Shown: positions 34,811 to 45,147, numbered from the stretch's first letter. The stretch: 64,000 bases of DNA from Bradyrhizobium arachidis (GCF_024758505.1 NZ_CP077970.1:7006001-7070000), one strand, 5' to 3'. Translations and numbers: made by a program. The notes: generated by a model not told the origin, from the letters alone.

Positions 34811-35977
34811 ATGAGCGACACGACAAATCCTCCGAGCCGCAAGCCCTCGAATTCCAATTTTTCGTCGGGCCCATGCGCAAAGCGTCCCGGCTGGACGCTT
34901 CCTGCGCTGGAGGGAGCCGTCCTGGGACGCTCGCATCGCTCGAGACCGGCAAAGGCGAAGCTGAAAGAAGCGATCGAACTCACGCGGTCGGTGTTGGGAA
35001 TTCCCGCCGACTACCGCATCGGCATTGTTCCGGGCTCGGATACCGGCGCGGTGGAAATGGCGCTGTGGGGACTTCTGGGCCCGCGCGGGGTCGATCTCCT
35101 CGCTTGGGACAGCTTTGGGCAGGACTGGGTGACCGACGTTACGTCGCAACTGAAGCTTGATGACCGGCGGGTGTTTCAGGCGCCCTACGGAGAATTGCCG
35201 GATCTCAGCCAGACCGATGCTGATCGCGACATCATCTTCACGTGGAACGGCACCACGTCCGGAGTCCGTGTGCCTGACGCGGACTGGATCTCGGACTCTC
35301 GCAAGGGATTGACGATTTGCGATGCGACCTCGGCAGCCTTCGCAATGAAATTGCCGTGGCAAAAACTCGATGTCACGACCTGGTCCTGGCAGAAAGTGCT
35401 GGGCGGTGAGGGAGCGCACGGGATCATCGTGCTCAGTCCCCGTGCGCTCACCCGTCTCGTCGATCACACGCCGCGTTGGCCGATGCCCAAAATATTTCGA
35501 ATGGTCGCGCGCGGGGCTGTCAACGAGGGTATTTTCGAAGGCGAGACCATCAACACGCCATCGATGCTGGTCGTGGAAGATGCGATCGACGGTCTTAAAT
35601 GGGCTCAATCGATCGGCGGTCTGCCAGCCCTCGTCGAGCGTTGTGAAGGCAACCTCGCGTTGGTCACGGAGTGGCAGCGTAAAAGCTCATGGTGCGATTT
35701 CCTCGCCGTCCAGCCGGAGATCCGATCATGTACTTCCATCTGCCTCAAGATTGGCGATCCGCAAATCGCCTACGAGGAGCAGGCACATTTCGTCAAGAAA
35801 ATGGTGGATCTTCTGGACAGGAATGGCGTCGCCTACGACATTGCCGCATATCGAAGTGCACCGCCCGGTCTGCGGATCTGGGCGGGAGCAACAGTGATGA
35901 AAGATGATCTTTCCATTCTGCTGGAATGGCTTGACTTCGCCTACAGCGAAGCACGGCGAGGGAATTCTCATGCTTGA
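34811..35977 (+). CDS. serC: Phosphoserine aminotransferase
   Basis: This 388-residue PLP enzyme converts 3-phosphohydroxypyruvate to phosphoserine. The N-terminal FSSGPCAKRPGW, substrate-binding GRSHRSRPAKAKL, the cofactor-contact region IVPGSDTGAVEMALWG, the aspartate in ICDATSAAFAM and the PLP lysine in WSWQKVLGGEGAHG are all typical of the alphaproteobacterial SerC group. The start at 34811 has AAGGCGG upstream. serA and serB, which often flank serC, are not nearby, so it may be a second copy carried by the island or serve another transamination. Confidence 0.93.
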   Translation: MSDTTNPPSRKPSNSNFSSGPCAKRPGWTLPALEGAVLGRSHRSRPAKAKLKEAIELTRSVLGIPADYRIGIVPGSDTGAVEMALWGLLGPRGVDLLAWDSFGQDWVTDVTSQLKLDDRRVFQAPYGELPDLSQTDADRDIIFTWNGTTSGVRVPDADWISDSRKGLTICDATSAAFAMKLPWQKLDVTTWSWQKVLGGEGAHGIIVLSPRALTRLVDHTPRWPMPKIFRMVARGAVNEGIFEGETINTPSMLVVEDAIDGLKWAQSIGGLPALVERCEGNLALVTEWQRKSSWCDFLAVQPEIRSCTSICLKIGDPQIAYEEQAHFVKKMVDLLDRNGVAYDIAAYRSAPPGLRIWAGATVMKDDLSILLEWLDFAYSEARRGNSHA

Positions 35978-36493
35978 TGTGTGTTGACGTATCCCCGGTC
36001 GGAGCGCCATCCTAGTCCCGAACGCATCGCGCCTTCGTATGTTTAACGACAAAGCCACGCCATCGTCACGACCGACCCATTTGGCGTCGATGAGGCCGCG
36101 CCCCACGCCGTTCGGATTTCGCTCGGCGCCGCGAGCAGTCAGTGCGAATCGTGAGAGCGTTGGAAGTCGTCGCTGCCGCATTGAAATCGTCGGTCGCGCG
36201 AACCCGCGTCGTCTAGGCCCGCCAATACAAACCCAGCGGAAACGCTTGAGCGCCTCACGTGCCATAGACTTGCGTTAATCTCAGCAACGTTGCGCCGTTG
36301 TCTAACCGGCGGGCGCGCTTTTCCCGCGCGGCTGTACGGACGCGATCCCGACAATATGCTCCGAGGCCGGTTGGCTGCCGACAGCGTAATGCCTATCTCC
36401 GTCTTTGCAAACGCGACTGAACGTTTCCATTCGCGCCTGAGATTTATATGTGCCCGCGCGTACCTTCTTCGGTCGCGCGACGTAGGTGCTACT
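35978..36493. promoter_or_regulatory. Intergenic region upstream of cyoA
   Basis: The cyoABCD promoter should lie here. No gene is seen; the frame of cyoA is open further upstream but lacks homology. No regulator box is recognisable. Confidence 0.35.
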
Positions 36494-37534
36494 ATGTCTG
36501 ACAAAGATCGTCGCTCAATTTCTTGCGTAAAGCCCGCCAAGGAAGATGGCACTTGGAGCGGACCGAATTGCCGGACGCCGCGGCTTCAGTTTGGCCCCAG
36601 TTCGTTGCGTCTGCTGCTTTCAGGATCAGCCGTCCTGCTGGTGGGCTGCTCCGACAAGAGTCAGAGCTTCCTGACGCCAAGCGGGCCCGTCTCCGCCCTC
36701 GAGTATCATCATTTGTGGCTGATCACGCTGGTCACGCTGATCGTCGTGGCGCCGGTGATCGTGGGCGTGCCGCTTCTGGCCTGGCACTATCGATACGGCA
36801 ACACCCGTGCGCGCTACGCCCCACACTGGGACTTTTCGTCCGCGCTGGAATGGCCGATGTGGCTCGTCCCCGTCGCGATCGTCGTCGTTCTTTCCCTGTA
36901 TTTGTGGAGCTACACCCACGAGCTTGACCCCTATCGCGCGCTCGCCGCGGACAAACCCCCGCTGCGCGTTGAGGTCGTCGGGCTCGACTGGAAATGGCTG
37001 TTCATCTACCCCGATTACGGCATTGCCACAGTGGGCGAGATGGCTTTTCCGCAGGAGCGCCCGGTGTCCATGAAGCTGACCACCGACACGGTGATGCAAT
37101 CGTTCATGATCCCGGCGCTCGGCGGGCAAATCTACGCGATGCCGGGGATGGTCACACAACTGAATCTGAAAGCTAACCGAACTGGCGATTTCGAGGGGAT
37201 GAACACCCAGTACAACGGCGACGGTTTTCACGCGCAGCACTTCCAGGCTGTTGCAATGACGTCGCAGGACTTCGACAGCTGGGTCAAAGCCGTACGGCAA
37301 AACACCGTGGCACTGAATGGGGCGAACTACAGGATTTTGGCTGAGAGTTCGACGCCGGCCGAGGTCCAAAAGCAGTTCGGCGAGGCCGCGATGCCAAAGG
37401 ACGTCACGTTCTTCAACGAGGTCGTCCCCAAGCTTTTCGCAACAATCGTGAGCCGCTATCACACCGGCAAATCGGTTTCCCCATCTGAGCAGCCCGGTAC
37501 GGCCGCCTACAATGCCAAGGTGGCAAGCAAGTGA
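36494..37534 (+). CDS. cyoA: Cytochrome bo3 quinol oxidase subunit II
   Basis: The 346-residue lipoprotein starts at the ATG at 36494 and carries a signal with lipobox LLVGC near residue 52. Two transmembrane helices follow (LWLITLVTLIVVAPVIVGV and WLVPVAIVVVLSLYLW). The periplasmic cupredoxin domain (VVGLDWKWLFIYPDYG, TTDTVMQSFMIPALGGQIY) lacks the CuA ligand cysteines, as expected for a quinol rather than a cytochrome c oxidase. It is the first gene of cyoABCD. The N-terminal extension of about 30 residues before the signal is longer than usual. Confidence 0.93.
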   Translation: MSDKDRRSISCVKPAKEDGTWSGPNCRTPRLQFGPSSLRLLLSGSAVLLVGCSDKSQSFLTPSGPVSALEYHHLWLITLVTLIVVAPVIVGVPLLAWHYRYGNTRARYAPHWDFSSALEWPMWLVPVAIVVVLSLYLWSYTHELDPYRALAADKPPLRVEVVGLDWKWLFIYPDYGIATVGEMAFPQERPVSMKLTTDTVMQSFMIPALGGQIYAMPGMVTQLNLKANRTGDFEGMNTQYNGDGFHAQHFQAVAMTSQDFDSWVKAVRQNTVALNGANYRILAESSTPAEVQKQFGEAAMPKDVTFFNEVVPKLFATIVSRYHTGKSVSPSEQPGTAAYNAKVASK

Positions 37535-37544
37535 GACCGCCGAA

Positions 37545-39647
37545 ATGTCACATGGCTTCTGTAGTCTGATATTTGGACGACTCGATGTCGAATCGCTCGA
37601 CTTTCTGAAGGCGTTCTTTCATCCGGGGTTGAACGACATCATCCTGTCAGGTGCGGCTTGGGTGGTGATCGTTGGTGCGGCCGTCACGGCGGCGCTGCTG
37701 ACCTGGTTCCGACTCTGGGGTCCCATGTGGTCGAAATGGCTGATCAGCGTCGATCACAAGCGCATCGGTGTGATGTATATCGTGCTCGCGCTGATCATGC
37801 TGGTACGGGGCGCGCTTGAGGGCGTGGTGATGCGTGCCCAGCAGGCCGACGGACTGCATGGCGGATTCCTTTCCGCCGACCACTTCGCCCAGCTCTTTTC
37901 GACACACGGCACCATCATGATCTTTTTCATGGCGATGCCGTTCCTCACCGGGTTGATCAACATCGTCGTCCCGCTGCAGATCGGCGCGCGAGATGTCAGC
38001 TTTCCGATGTTGAATTCGCTCAGCCTCGGCCTGACCGTTTCCGGCGCCATGCTGGTGATGATCTCGCTCGTCATCGGCGATTTCTCGACCGGCGGCTGGA
38101 GCGCCTATCCGCCCTACACGGAGCCCAATTTCCAGCCCGGCGTTGGGCCCGACTACTGGATATGGGCAGTAACGCTGGCCGGATTGGGCTCGACGCTCAC
38201 CGGGATCAACTTTGTCGTCACGATTTTCAAGGAACGGGCGCCGGGAATGAGCTTTCTTCGGATGCCCATATTCACCTGGAACGCGCTCTGCACCTCGCTG
38301 TTGCTGGTGTTCGCGATGCCACCGCTGACCGTGGCGGCGTTGATGCTGGCAGCCGACCGCTACCTCGGTTTCCATTTCTTCACCAACGCCCTCGGCGGCA
38401 ACATGATGAACTATGCCAACCTGTTTTGGCAGTTCGGCCATCCCGAGGTCTATATCCTCGTCCTGCCATCCTTCGGCATCTATGGCGAGGTCATCTCGAC
38501 CTACTCGGGAAAGCGACTTTACGGCTACGTCACATTGGTGATCGCCACCATGGCAATCGGCTTCCTGTCGTTTGGCGTGTGGCTGCATCACTTCTTCACG
38601 ATGGGGCAGGATGCCGACGTCAATGCCGTCTTCGGCATCGCCACAATGCTCATCGGCATTCCGACGGGTGTCAAAGTCTATGATTGGATGGCCACCATGT
38701 TCCGCGGCCGGATCCGCTTCAGCGTACCGATGGTCTATGCGCTGGCTTTCATGGTGCTGTTCGTTCTTGGTGGGCTGACAGGTATCCTGCTTGCCAACCC
38801 GCCCGTTGATTTCCAGGTCCACAATACGCTCTTCCTTGTCGCGCATTTCCATAACATGCTGATTCCCGGCACGCTGTTTGGATTGTTCGCGGGTTACACC
38901 TACTGGTTTCCGAAGGTATTCGGTTTTCGGCTCAACGACCGCTGGGGCTATATCGCAGCCTTTAACTGGATCGTCGGCTTTGTCCTGTCTTTCATGCCGC
39001 TTTATGCCGTCGGACTGATGGGTTTGACGCGGCGTGCCGTGTCGTATACCAACCCGGCCTTTGAGCCATGGCTCCACGTCGCCGGCGTCGGCGCAATCTT
39101 CATTACAGCCGCCCTCGTCAGCATGTGTGTGCAGCTTTATGTGTCGATCCGCGATCGAGAACTGACGCGAGACATCGGCGGCGATCCATGGGACGCGCGG
39201 ACGCTGGAATGGGCGACGCCGTCGCCGGTGCCGGCCTATAACTTTCCCGTCATCCCCCATATCCACGCACTCGAAGCGTTCGCCGTGGCGAAGGGAGCAG
39301 GACTTGGCTACCAGGAGCCCGTCTCCTATTCGGATATCCACCTGCCCGGCGACACATATATCGGCGTGATCACGGCCGTGTTTGGCACGGCGCTGGGCGT
39401 CGGCCTGGTCTGGTACATGTGGTGGCTTGCGTGGCTCGCCTTTGCGGTGATTGCTGTGTCGCTAATAGCGCGTGCCGTGCTGGGCGATCGTCACCCCGTG
39501 ACGATCCCCGCTGCCGAGATCAAGCGGAAATACAGGGCCTGGCTTGAGGTGGTGCGGGCGACCGCGCCCGTCACTCGCGCCCTTGAGTGGGATTACAGAA
39601 ACCACGGCGTTGCCGCCGCTGAATACACAAAGGAGGCCGCGGAATGA
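37545..39647 (+). CDS. cyoB: Cytochrome bo3 quinol oxidase subunit I
   Basis: This 700-residue haem-copper oxidase subunit holds haem b, haem o and CuB. Visible motifs are LFSTHGTIMIFF with the low-spin haem histidine, WQFGHPEVYILVLPSFG with the CuB histidine-tyrosine pair, the two histidines in WLHHFFTMG, and LVAHFHNMLIPG with the histidines of the haem o and haem b ligands. The start at 37545 gives the usual N-terminal membrane-entry segment. It lies ten bases behind cyoA and overlaps cyoC by four bases. Confidence 0.96.
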   Translation: MSHGFCSLIFGRLDVESLDFLKAFFHPGLNDIILSGAAWVVIVGAAVTAALLTWFRLWGPMWSKWLISVDHKRIGVMYIVLALIMLVRGALEGVVMRAQQADGLHGGFLSADHFAQLFSTHGTIMIFFMAMPFLTGLINIVVPLQIGARDVSFPMLNSLSLGLTVSGAMLVMISLVIGDFSTGGWSAYPPYTEPNFQPGVGPDYWIWAVTLAGLGSTLTGINFVVTIFKERAPGMSFLRMPIFTWNALCTSLLLVFAMPPLTVAALMLAADRYLGFHFFTNALGGNMMNYANLFWQFGHPEVYILVLPSFGIYGEVISTYSGKRLYGYVTLVIATMAIGFLSFGVWLHHFFTMGQDADVNAVFGIATMLIGIPTGVKVYDWMATMFRGRIRFSVPMVYALAFMVLFVLGGLTGILLANPPVDFQVHNTLFLVAHFHNMLIPGTLFGLFAGYTYWFPKVFGFRLNDRWGYIAAFNWIVGFVLSFMPLYAVGLMGLTRRAVSYTNPAFEPWLHVAGVGAIFITAALVSMCVQLYVSIRDRELTRDIGGDPWDARTLEWATPSPVPAYNFPVIPHIHALEAFAVAKGAGLGYQEPVSYSDIHLPGDTYIGVITAVFGTALGVGLVWYMWWLAWLAFAVIAVSLIARAVLGDRHPVTIPAAEIKRKYRAWLEVVRATAPVTRALEWDYRNHGVAAAEYTKEAAE

Positions 39648-40270
39648 ACATAGTTGTCCGTCCCCACGGCTTGACTTGGGTCGCAGGTCACGACCACGAC
39701 CATGATCGCATCGCGACCACTCTGTCAGGCTTTTGGCTATTCATGATGAGCGATCTCATCATCTTCGGCCTGATGTTCGCCACCTACGTGACGATGCTGA
39801 CTCCGGAGTCTTTTGCCGGCGGACCGACACCAAAGGAGCTGTTTGAACTCCCTGGAGCCGCGATGGAGACGGCGGCGCTTTTGACCAGCACCTTCACGTT
39901 CGGCATGGCGTCGCTGGCCATCAAATATGACCGCGGCCTCAGCAAAGTGATGCTCTGGCTTCTCGTAACCTTGGCGCTCGGTGTGGTGTTCTTGGCGCTC
40001 GAAGCTCGCGAATTCACCTATATGCTGGCCGAGGGTGCCGTGCCTCAGCGGTCAGGCTTTCTGTCAGCCTTTTTCGGTCTGGTCCCGCTGCATGGTACCC
40101 ATGTGACTGCCGGCGTGATCTGGCTCGTGATAATGCTTATAGAACTCAACCGAACAGGCCTGACCGGTCCTGCCAGTTCGCGCATCGCCCGCCTCGCTCT
40201 GTTCTGGCACTTTCTTGATCTAATATGGGTCGGGATTTTCTCGGTCGTCTACCTGGGAGGGATCGCGTGA
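39644..40270 (+). CDS. cyoC: Cytochrome bo3 quinol oxidase subunit III
   Basis: The 208-residue membrane protein has five helices and the family motifs GFWLFMMSDLIIFG-LMFATY near the start, LLTSTFTFGMA, and GTHVTAGVIWLVIM. The ATGA overlap with cyoB and TGATG overlap with cyoD show a coupled operon. Confidence 0.95.
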   Translation: MNIVVRPHGLTWVAGHDHDHDRIATTLSGFWLFMMSDLIIFGLMFATYVTMLTPESFAGGPTPKELFELPGAAMETAALLTSTFTFGMASLAIKYDRGLSKVMLWLLVTLALGVVFLALEAREFTYMLAEGAVPQRSGFLSAFFGLVPLHGTHVTAGVIWLVIMLIELNRTGLTGPASSRIARLALFWHFLDLIWVGIFSVVYLGGIA

Positions 40271-40599
40271 TGTCTGCCCCGAAAACCCGAAGTCGCGAAC
40301 AAGCCTATCGTCACGACCTGCGCGGATATCAAACCGGCTTCTTCCTGGCGGCGCTCCTGACGATTATCCCCTTCGCCCTGGTGGCCTCAGGAACGTTTTC
40401 GACCATTGCCACTATGTGGGTGATCGGCGTTCTGGGATTGGTCCAGATCGTCGTGCATGTGCGTTATTTCTTGCACGTGGATCTGAGCCGTCAACGGCGC
40501 GAAGAGTTGTACCTGATGTTATTCTCGGCGGCGTTAGTAACGCTTATGATTGCCGGTATGCTCTGGATGCTTTTCAACCAGCATACTCGAATGATGTAG
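40270..40599 (+). CDS. cyoD: Cytochrome bo3 quinol oxidase subunit IV
   Basis: The 109-residue three-helix subunit begins at 40270 in the TGATG overlap with cyoC. The sequence GYQTGFFLAALLTIIPFAL, then VQIVVHVRYFLHVD, is characteristic. It stabilises the oxidase. No cyoE (haem O synthase) follows, so haem O must be made by a gene elsewhere. Confidence 0.94.
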   Translation: MSAPKTRSREQAYRHDLRGYQTGFFLAALLTIIPFALVASGTFSTIATMWVIGVLGLVQIVVHVRYFLHVDLSRQRREELYLMLFSAALVTLMIAGMLWMLFNQHTRMM

Positions 40600-41031
40600 G
40601 AAGCTATCGAGGGAAGACTTCGCCGGTCTTGACAAGCGCTTCGGCTCGCGACTCATGCGAGATTGCTTAGCTCACATGGGCCAATAACTTCCTGACGAGA
40701 TTTGGTTTCGAGAGCACTGAAGAGCCGCCTAAGATCGCTATGGGCATGCCTTCGCCACAAGCTACACCGTGCTCCGGAGGGATATCTGCGGTTGAGCGGC
40801 ACTATTCCGCTTTTTAGAAAGCACAAGGCGAATCCCCTCGAATTCATACACTCTCGCGGTCATCTTCCGGACAAGCATTCACCGATCGTGACGCGCCTCC
40901 GATGAACGGCCGGGCGTCCTAATCGCGCAGTTGACGTGTTCGCGTCGTCCTGCCGTGGGAATTTTGGAAATTACCTAATGAGGCAAGTTCGCGCTACTTG
41001 GAGGCCAATAAGACGGCAGCCAAGGAAAGCG
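40600..41031. other. Non-coding stretch between cyo operon and amine oxidase remnant
   Basis: No gene, clear terminator or repeat is recognised. The two neighbours converge here. Confidence 0.35.
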
Positions 41032-42310
41032 CTAGTAGAGGAGGATTGTTTGCGCCGCCTCCACGCCGCTCGCCAGCGCCGCCTCGACCGTACCCATGTC
41101 TTTCCCACGGTAAAGGGCTTCGCCGGAGAAGAACACCGATCCACCATAGGGGCTTGAAAGCACCGATTGCGCCGCGCGCGTTTCGGTCGTTGCATACGAA
41201 TACGCCCCGCGAGCGAAAGGATCATACACCCAATTGATCGCGCGTGCCGCCACCAAAGTCCGCCCCAATTGCTCAGGAGCAAGACCGAAAACGTCGGCCA
41301 GCGAGGTGAGCCCGGCTTCGATCAATTCCTGCTCGTTGAGGTCGGCCATCGCGGCTGTTTTCGGCCCTCCACACCAGCCCGTGAGTACGGGAAAGTCAGC
41401 GGGATACTGGGTCCACCATACCGGAATCCTTGCTTCCGAAAGCAGAAACGTCAGATCGGCGAGATGCTTTCGCTCGTCGAGCCACCAGCGAGTCTGGAAT
41501 CGCATCAGAATCTTTATGACGTTGCCGAACCCGATATCCGCGGCTGCTGCGGCCCGCTCGCGTTCCGTCGGAGGAAGCGAAATATCCTTGAGAAGCGGGA
41601 GCGGCACGGTGAGAACTACGGCATCGCATTCATGAGCGTCGCCGTTGGTGCAGCGAACTAGAGCTCCAGGTCCGGTCGACGCGATCGCATTCGCCACTGC
41701 GCCGAGGTGGATCGCCACGCCATGGCTGCGGCATCCCGCGACAAGAAAATCGATGAGGCGTCCGTATCCACCGGCGATACGAACTTGCGTTCTTCGCCCC
41801 TCACCCATCCATTCGTCCCGAAGCGCCAACATACTGCGCTCGTTCCGGATCGGCAGCATCGTAGCCCTCCACCATCCGTTCGACGGACCGCCGCAGGTGG
41901 TCGTGTTCGGCGCCTGCAAAGTGCCGCCGCAGAAATTCGGCGACTGTCAGGTCGTCGTCGAGTTCCTTTAGCGCCGTCTGGAGGTTGGCCTCATAGATCT
42001 CTAGAGAACCTTTTGTCGACAGTTTGCCGTCCATGACGGTTCGCTGCGTCCCTTCGATCGGCAGCAGCGAAATTCGCGCTTCGCGCAGCAAGCTACGCGT
42101 AACTGGCGCCTCGCCATGGACAAATTCCGCGCCGCCTTCCGCCGGGTAGCCGAACTGGGCCGACGAAAGCGGATAGATGCGGCCTCCGCATCTATCCCGC
42201 GCCTCCAGTAATGTCACTCTCTTGCCCGCGCGTCCGAGCTCGCGCGCGGTCATCAACCCTGCGGCGCCTGCGCCGATGACGACGATGTGGGTTGGACTCG
42301 ACCTAACCAT
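41032..42310 (-). pseudogene. Flavin amine oxidase, single frameshift
   Basis: The first part (42310 to about 41845) encodes the FAD-binding start IVVIGAGAAGLMTARELGRA and GGRIYPL, then AEGGAEFVHGE. The rest is in another frame: RIAGGYGRLIDFLVAGC, GNVIKILMRFQTRWW, LTGWCGGPKTA and the C-terminal FAD motif FFSGEALYRGKDMGTVEAAL-ASG. One extra base near 41845-41850 (in GAGCGCAGTATG) would join ERA to SMLALRDEW. The full protein would be about 425 residues, normal for monoamine oxidase-like enzymes. It is either a recent pseudogene or a sequence error. Confidence 0.85.
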
Positions 42311-42316
42311 CGGCGA

Positions 42317-43033
42317 TTATCGAACCGCTTCCGGCGCCGGTTCAGCATTCTGGATCCGGTAACGAAGGAGCAACGCACCACCATCCAGGGGCCTACTGCT
42401 CTCCAACGCCATCGCCGTGACGGGCGCGCGTCGTTCGGTCTCCCTCTCCGTCGAGTCGAAGACGCTCGGGGCCCCTTTCGCGCCGTCCACTGCGGGACAA
42501 AGGATTAAGTTAATCTCGTCGACGAGTCCCGCGCGCAGGAAAGCGCCGTTGGATCCACCCCCTCCTTCGAGCAGGAGACGCTTCACGCCAAGTTCGCGGT
42601 TGAGAACCCCCAAAGCAAGGGTAAGATCGAGCTGCGACTGTCCGGCAAAGAAGTACGACACGCCTTCGCTGCGCAGGCCAGCCAGGTGTGCGTCCGAAAC
42701 GGCTTCCGTAAGCACGACCACGATCGGATCGCCGCCGATATCCGAGCGACCCCATGCGATCTTACCGCGGGCGTCCAGCACCACGCCGTACGCCTTCGCG
42801 TCGCGATTCGCGAACCAAGGCTCCCGCGGAAAGCTTGCTTGCGTGACCGTTGGATACGGCTTCCCCTTGGCAAACTCTTGCCCGGTGACACGACCGATCA
42901 GCCAAGCGTCCCCGCCGAGTTCGTCGTGTACCTGTTCGAATAGCGCGGCACCTGTCCCCTTGGGCCGCCAGCGACTATGGAGGGTTCGACCGTCAACGCT
43001 GGACGCCATGAGGCAGATGACGTTCGGCTTCAT
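42317..43033 (-). CDS. RibD C-terminal/dihydrofolate-reductase-like protein
   Basis: The 238-residue protein has the RibD_C fold: CLMASSVDGRTLHSRWRP at the start, then IGRVTGQEFAKGK, DIGGDPIVVVLTEAVSD and LLLEGGGGSNGAFLRAGLVDE. These are NADPH-binding and substrate-site segments of riboflavin-type reductases. Stand-alone members reduce unknown pyrimidine or lactone-like substrates. It shares the strand with the amine oxidase remnant, with six bases between them, so both probably belonged to one operon. Confidence 0.85.
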   Translation of the reverse strand: MKPNVICLMASSVDGRTLHSRWRPKGTGAALFEQVHDELGGDAWLIGRVTGQEFAKGKPYPTVTQASFPREPWFANRDAKAYGVVLDARGKIAWGRSDIGGDPIVVVLTEAVSDAHLAGLRSEGVSYFFAGQSQLDLTLALGVLNRELGVKRLLLEGGGGSNGAFLRAGLVDEINLILCPAVDGAKGAPSVFDSTERETERRAPVTAMALESSRPLDGGALLLRYRIQNAEPAPEAVR

Positions 43034-43140
43034 GGAGACCCTCGCATCTCAAGCACAACACTGCTCAACGCTGACCATCTCTAAATCACGCAACGGACTT
43101 CCGCTCAATGTCCGAGGGTCAACGCTCGTAATAGCGAGGA

Positions 43141-43719
43141 TCACAGCCACTTTGACACATCGTTACGGACGAAATGTCGCAGTTGCTCGATCAGCGAGAC
43201 AGGCTCCGGATCGACGCAGATCGAGTGCCGGTGCTCGGGTGGAAGGAATTTGCATTTCACCATATGGTCGATGAAGGCCAGGAACGGCTGGTAGAAGTCG
43301 GCAACGTTCAGCAGTCCGACCGGTTTGTCGATCTCCGAAAGCTGGTTCATGGCCCAGACCTCCATCATCTCCTCCACCGTCCCGATGCCGCCCGGCATCG
43401 CAATGAAGGCGTCGGCGAGTTCGGCCATCCGCTCCTTTCGGGTTCGCAAGGTGGCGACGATCTCGCTGCGGTGGAGTTTCGGGTGCGTATGACCGCGCTT
43501 TTGCAATTGCTCGGTTATCACGCCATGCGCCGTGCCGCCGGCCTCGATCAAAGCATCGGCGACCACGCCCATCAGGCCTTTCATCGTGCCGCCATAGACC
43601 AGCGTGATATTGGCGTCCGCCAGCGCCCGTCCCAGCTGCCGCGCGCCGTTGGCATAGGCGTCGGAATTACCGAAGTTCGAGCCGCAGAACACGGCGAGGC
43701 TGGCGATGGAACGTGGCAT
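43141..43719 (-). CDS. LOG-family protein (TIGR00730), nucleoside monophosphate phosphoribohydrolase
   Basis: This 192-residue Rossmann-like protein carries the LOG signature: AVFCGSNFGNSDAY at the start, LVYGGTMKGLMG-VVADAL, RKERMAELADAFIAMPGG and PGGIGTVEEMMEVWA, containing the catalytic PGGxGTxxE motif. Family members cleave cytokinin riboside monophosphates or other nucleotides to free base and ribose phosphate. It is a single gene, downstream of no obvious operon. Confidence 0.92.
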   Translation of the reverse strand: MPRSIASLAVFCGSNFGNSDAYANGARQLGRALADANITLVYGGTMKGLMGVVADALIEAGGTAHGVITEQLQKRGHTHPKLHRSEIVATLRTRKERMAELADAFIAMPGGIGTVEEMMEVWAMNQLSEIDKPVGLLNVADFYQPFLAFIDHMVKCKFLPPEHRHSICVDPEPVSLIEQLRHFVRNDVSKWL

Positions 43720-43842
43720 GGCTCAAACTCCGAACTTTTGCTTGGTCTTGTGCTTATCCGCCGTAAGCATCGTGCGCAAATTCAACCAAGTGAAAAAATG
43801 AATCCCTTTGGCGAAAGCTCAGATGTGCGGCTTGTAGCATCA

Positions 43843-45135
43843 TCAAAACCGAATCCGCGGTGAGTCGGCGATGCCGGGGGCGAGCTCCCGGGCCGCGGGA
43901 TCGAGAGGTGCGATGGCTTTCGGTGTCGGAAGGGTTGCGATCGAGCCGTTTCTTTCGCCGACGCGCGGCACGCAGTCGGATGACGTTTGCGGACCGTAAA
44001 CGACGTCACCTAAGCGCTTCACAAAATAGGCGAAGCGCAGATGAAGCCAGCCACCGCCACCCTTGCGTGCTTCGGCATCGCGGATCGTCATCGTGACGGT
44101 CATACCCGAAACGAGCGGGACTCCGGGCGGTACATCGGTAATCCGCACGCGCACCGGCACACGTTGCGCCAGGCGTACCCAAGTATAGACCGGATCGACG
44201 CTTGGCAGGCCCTGCGTGCTCGGGGCTGCATTGGATACACTGATGCCGCGGGTCACACTCTCGACCCGCCCTAGGATCGGATTGCGATAGCCCATTAGTA
44301 CTGCCTCGGCGCCGTTCCCGACGCAGACATGAGCCATCTTGGTTTCCTCAAAATAGCCATTGATCCAATAGCTGTCGGCATCGATCACCGAGATATTGGT
44401 CGAGCCTGCCCGAGCATAGTCACCCACGCGCATCAGAAGATTGGTGACATAGCCGTTCACGGGACTGCGCACCTGGGTCCGTTTAAGGTTGATGTCGGCC
44501 TGGGCGACCTGCTGCTGGGCGGCGTCGAAAGCGGCTTGCGCCTGGGTAGCGTTGCCGGCAAATATCTGCTGCTCCTCCGGTGTAGTGGCAAGATTCGAAA
44601 GGCGCATGCGGCGCTCGGCCTGGATCCGCTTGACCTGCAAATCGGCGTCTTTCTGGCGCAATTGCGCTTGGCTCGTGTCGAGCGCAACCTTGAAATCGAA
44701 GGGGTCGATCACGTAAAGCACGTCGCCCTGCCGGACGAACTGGTTGTCGACGACGCGAACTTCCGTGATCTGCCCTGACACCTGAGGCGCAATGCTCGCT
44801 ACCTGCACGCGGATGCTGCCATCTCTCGTCCACGGTGCGGCGACATAGGAGTCCCAGATGACCAGCGTCGCCAGTCCGGCGAGCGCGACGATAAGCAGGG
44901 TCGCCGCTCTCCTTAGCGCTCCTAGAGCGAAACGATGCATAGAACTTGGGCCGCCGGTCCGTCCCTCTTTCAGTGCTGGCCGTGGGTCGACGCGCAAATC
45001 CCCTTGGGCAGCGATGGGCTGCTCCTCGCCCGCCACGGGGCGGACGCTACTCACGGGTTCCTCAGCTGCCGTTGCCCGGGGATCGGCGATGCTGGACGTC
45101 GTTCGGCCATCTGAGATGGAGTTCGGCGATTGCAA
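43843..45135 (-). CDS. HlyD/EmrA-type periplasmic adaptor of the efflux system
   Basis: The 430-residue membrane-fusion protein starts at a TTG (45135) with a strong GGGAGGGA site. A hydrophilic N-terminus of about 65 residues leads to one membrane helix (LLIVALAGLATLVIW). The biotinyl-lipoyl parts are VASIAPQVSGQITEVRVVD-N and VRSPVNGYVTNLLMRVGD, separated by a coiled-coil hairpin (about residues 155-220). It follows DUF1656 and FUSC genes, the AaeA/AaeX/AaeB arrangement that exports aromatic acids or similar compounds. The C-terminal tail of about 80 residues is longer than typical and unstructured. Confidence 0.9.
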   Translation of the reverse strand: MQSPNSISDGRTTSSIADPRATAAEEPVSSVRPVAGEEQPIAAQGDLRVDPRPALKEGRTGGPSSMHRFALGALRRAATLLIVALAGLATLVIWDSYVAAPWTRDGSIRVQVASIAPQVSGQITEVRVVDNQFVRQGDVLYVIDPFDFKVALDTSQAQLRQKDADLQVKRIQAERRMRLSNLATTPEEQQIFAGNATQAQAAFDAAQQQVAQADINLKRTQVRSPVNGYVTNLLMRVGDYARAGSTNISVIDADSYWINGYFEETKMAHVCVGNGAEAVLMGYRNPILGRVESVTRGISVSNAAPSTQGLPSVDPVYTWVRLAQRVPVRVRITDVPPGVPLVSGMTVTMTIRDAEARKGGGGWLHLRFAYFVKRLGDVVYGPQTSSDCVPRVGERNGSIATLPTPKAIAPLDPAARELAPGIADSPRIRF

Positions 45136-45147
45136 GGATCCCTCCCG

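Noticed and set aside
34793..35608. Minus-strand frame opposite serC
   Set aside because: It is a shadow of serC with no recognisable product.
37647..39341. Long minus-strand open frame of 564 codons opposite cyoB
   Set aside because: It is the mirror frame of a G+C-rich membrane protein gene, has no motifs, and cyoB is unmistakable on the other strand.
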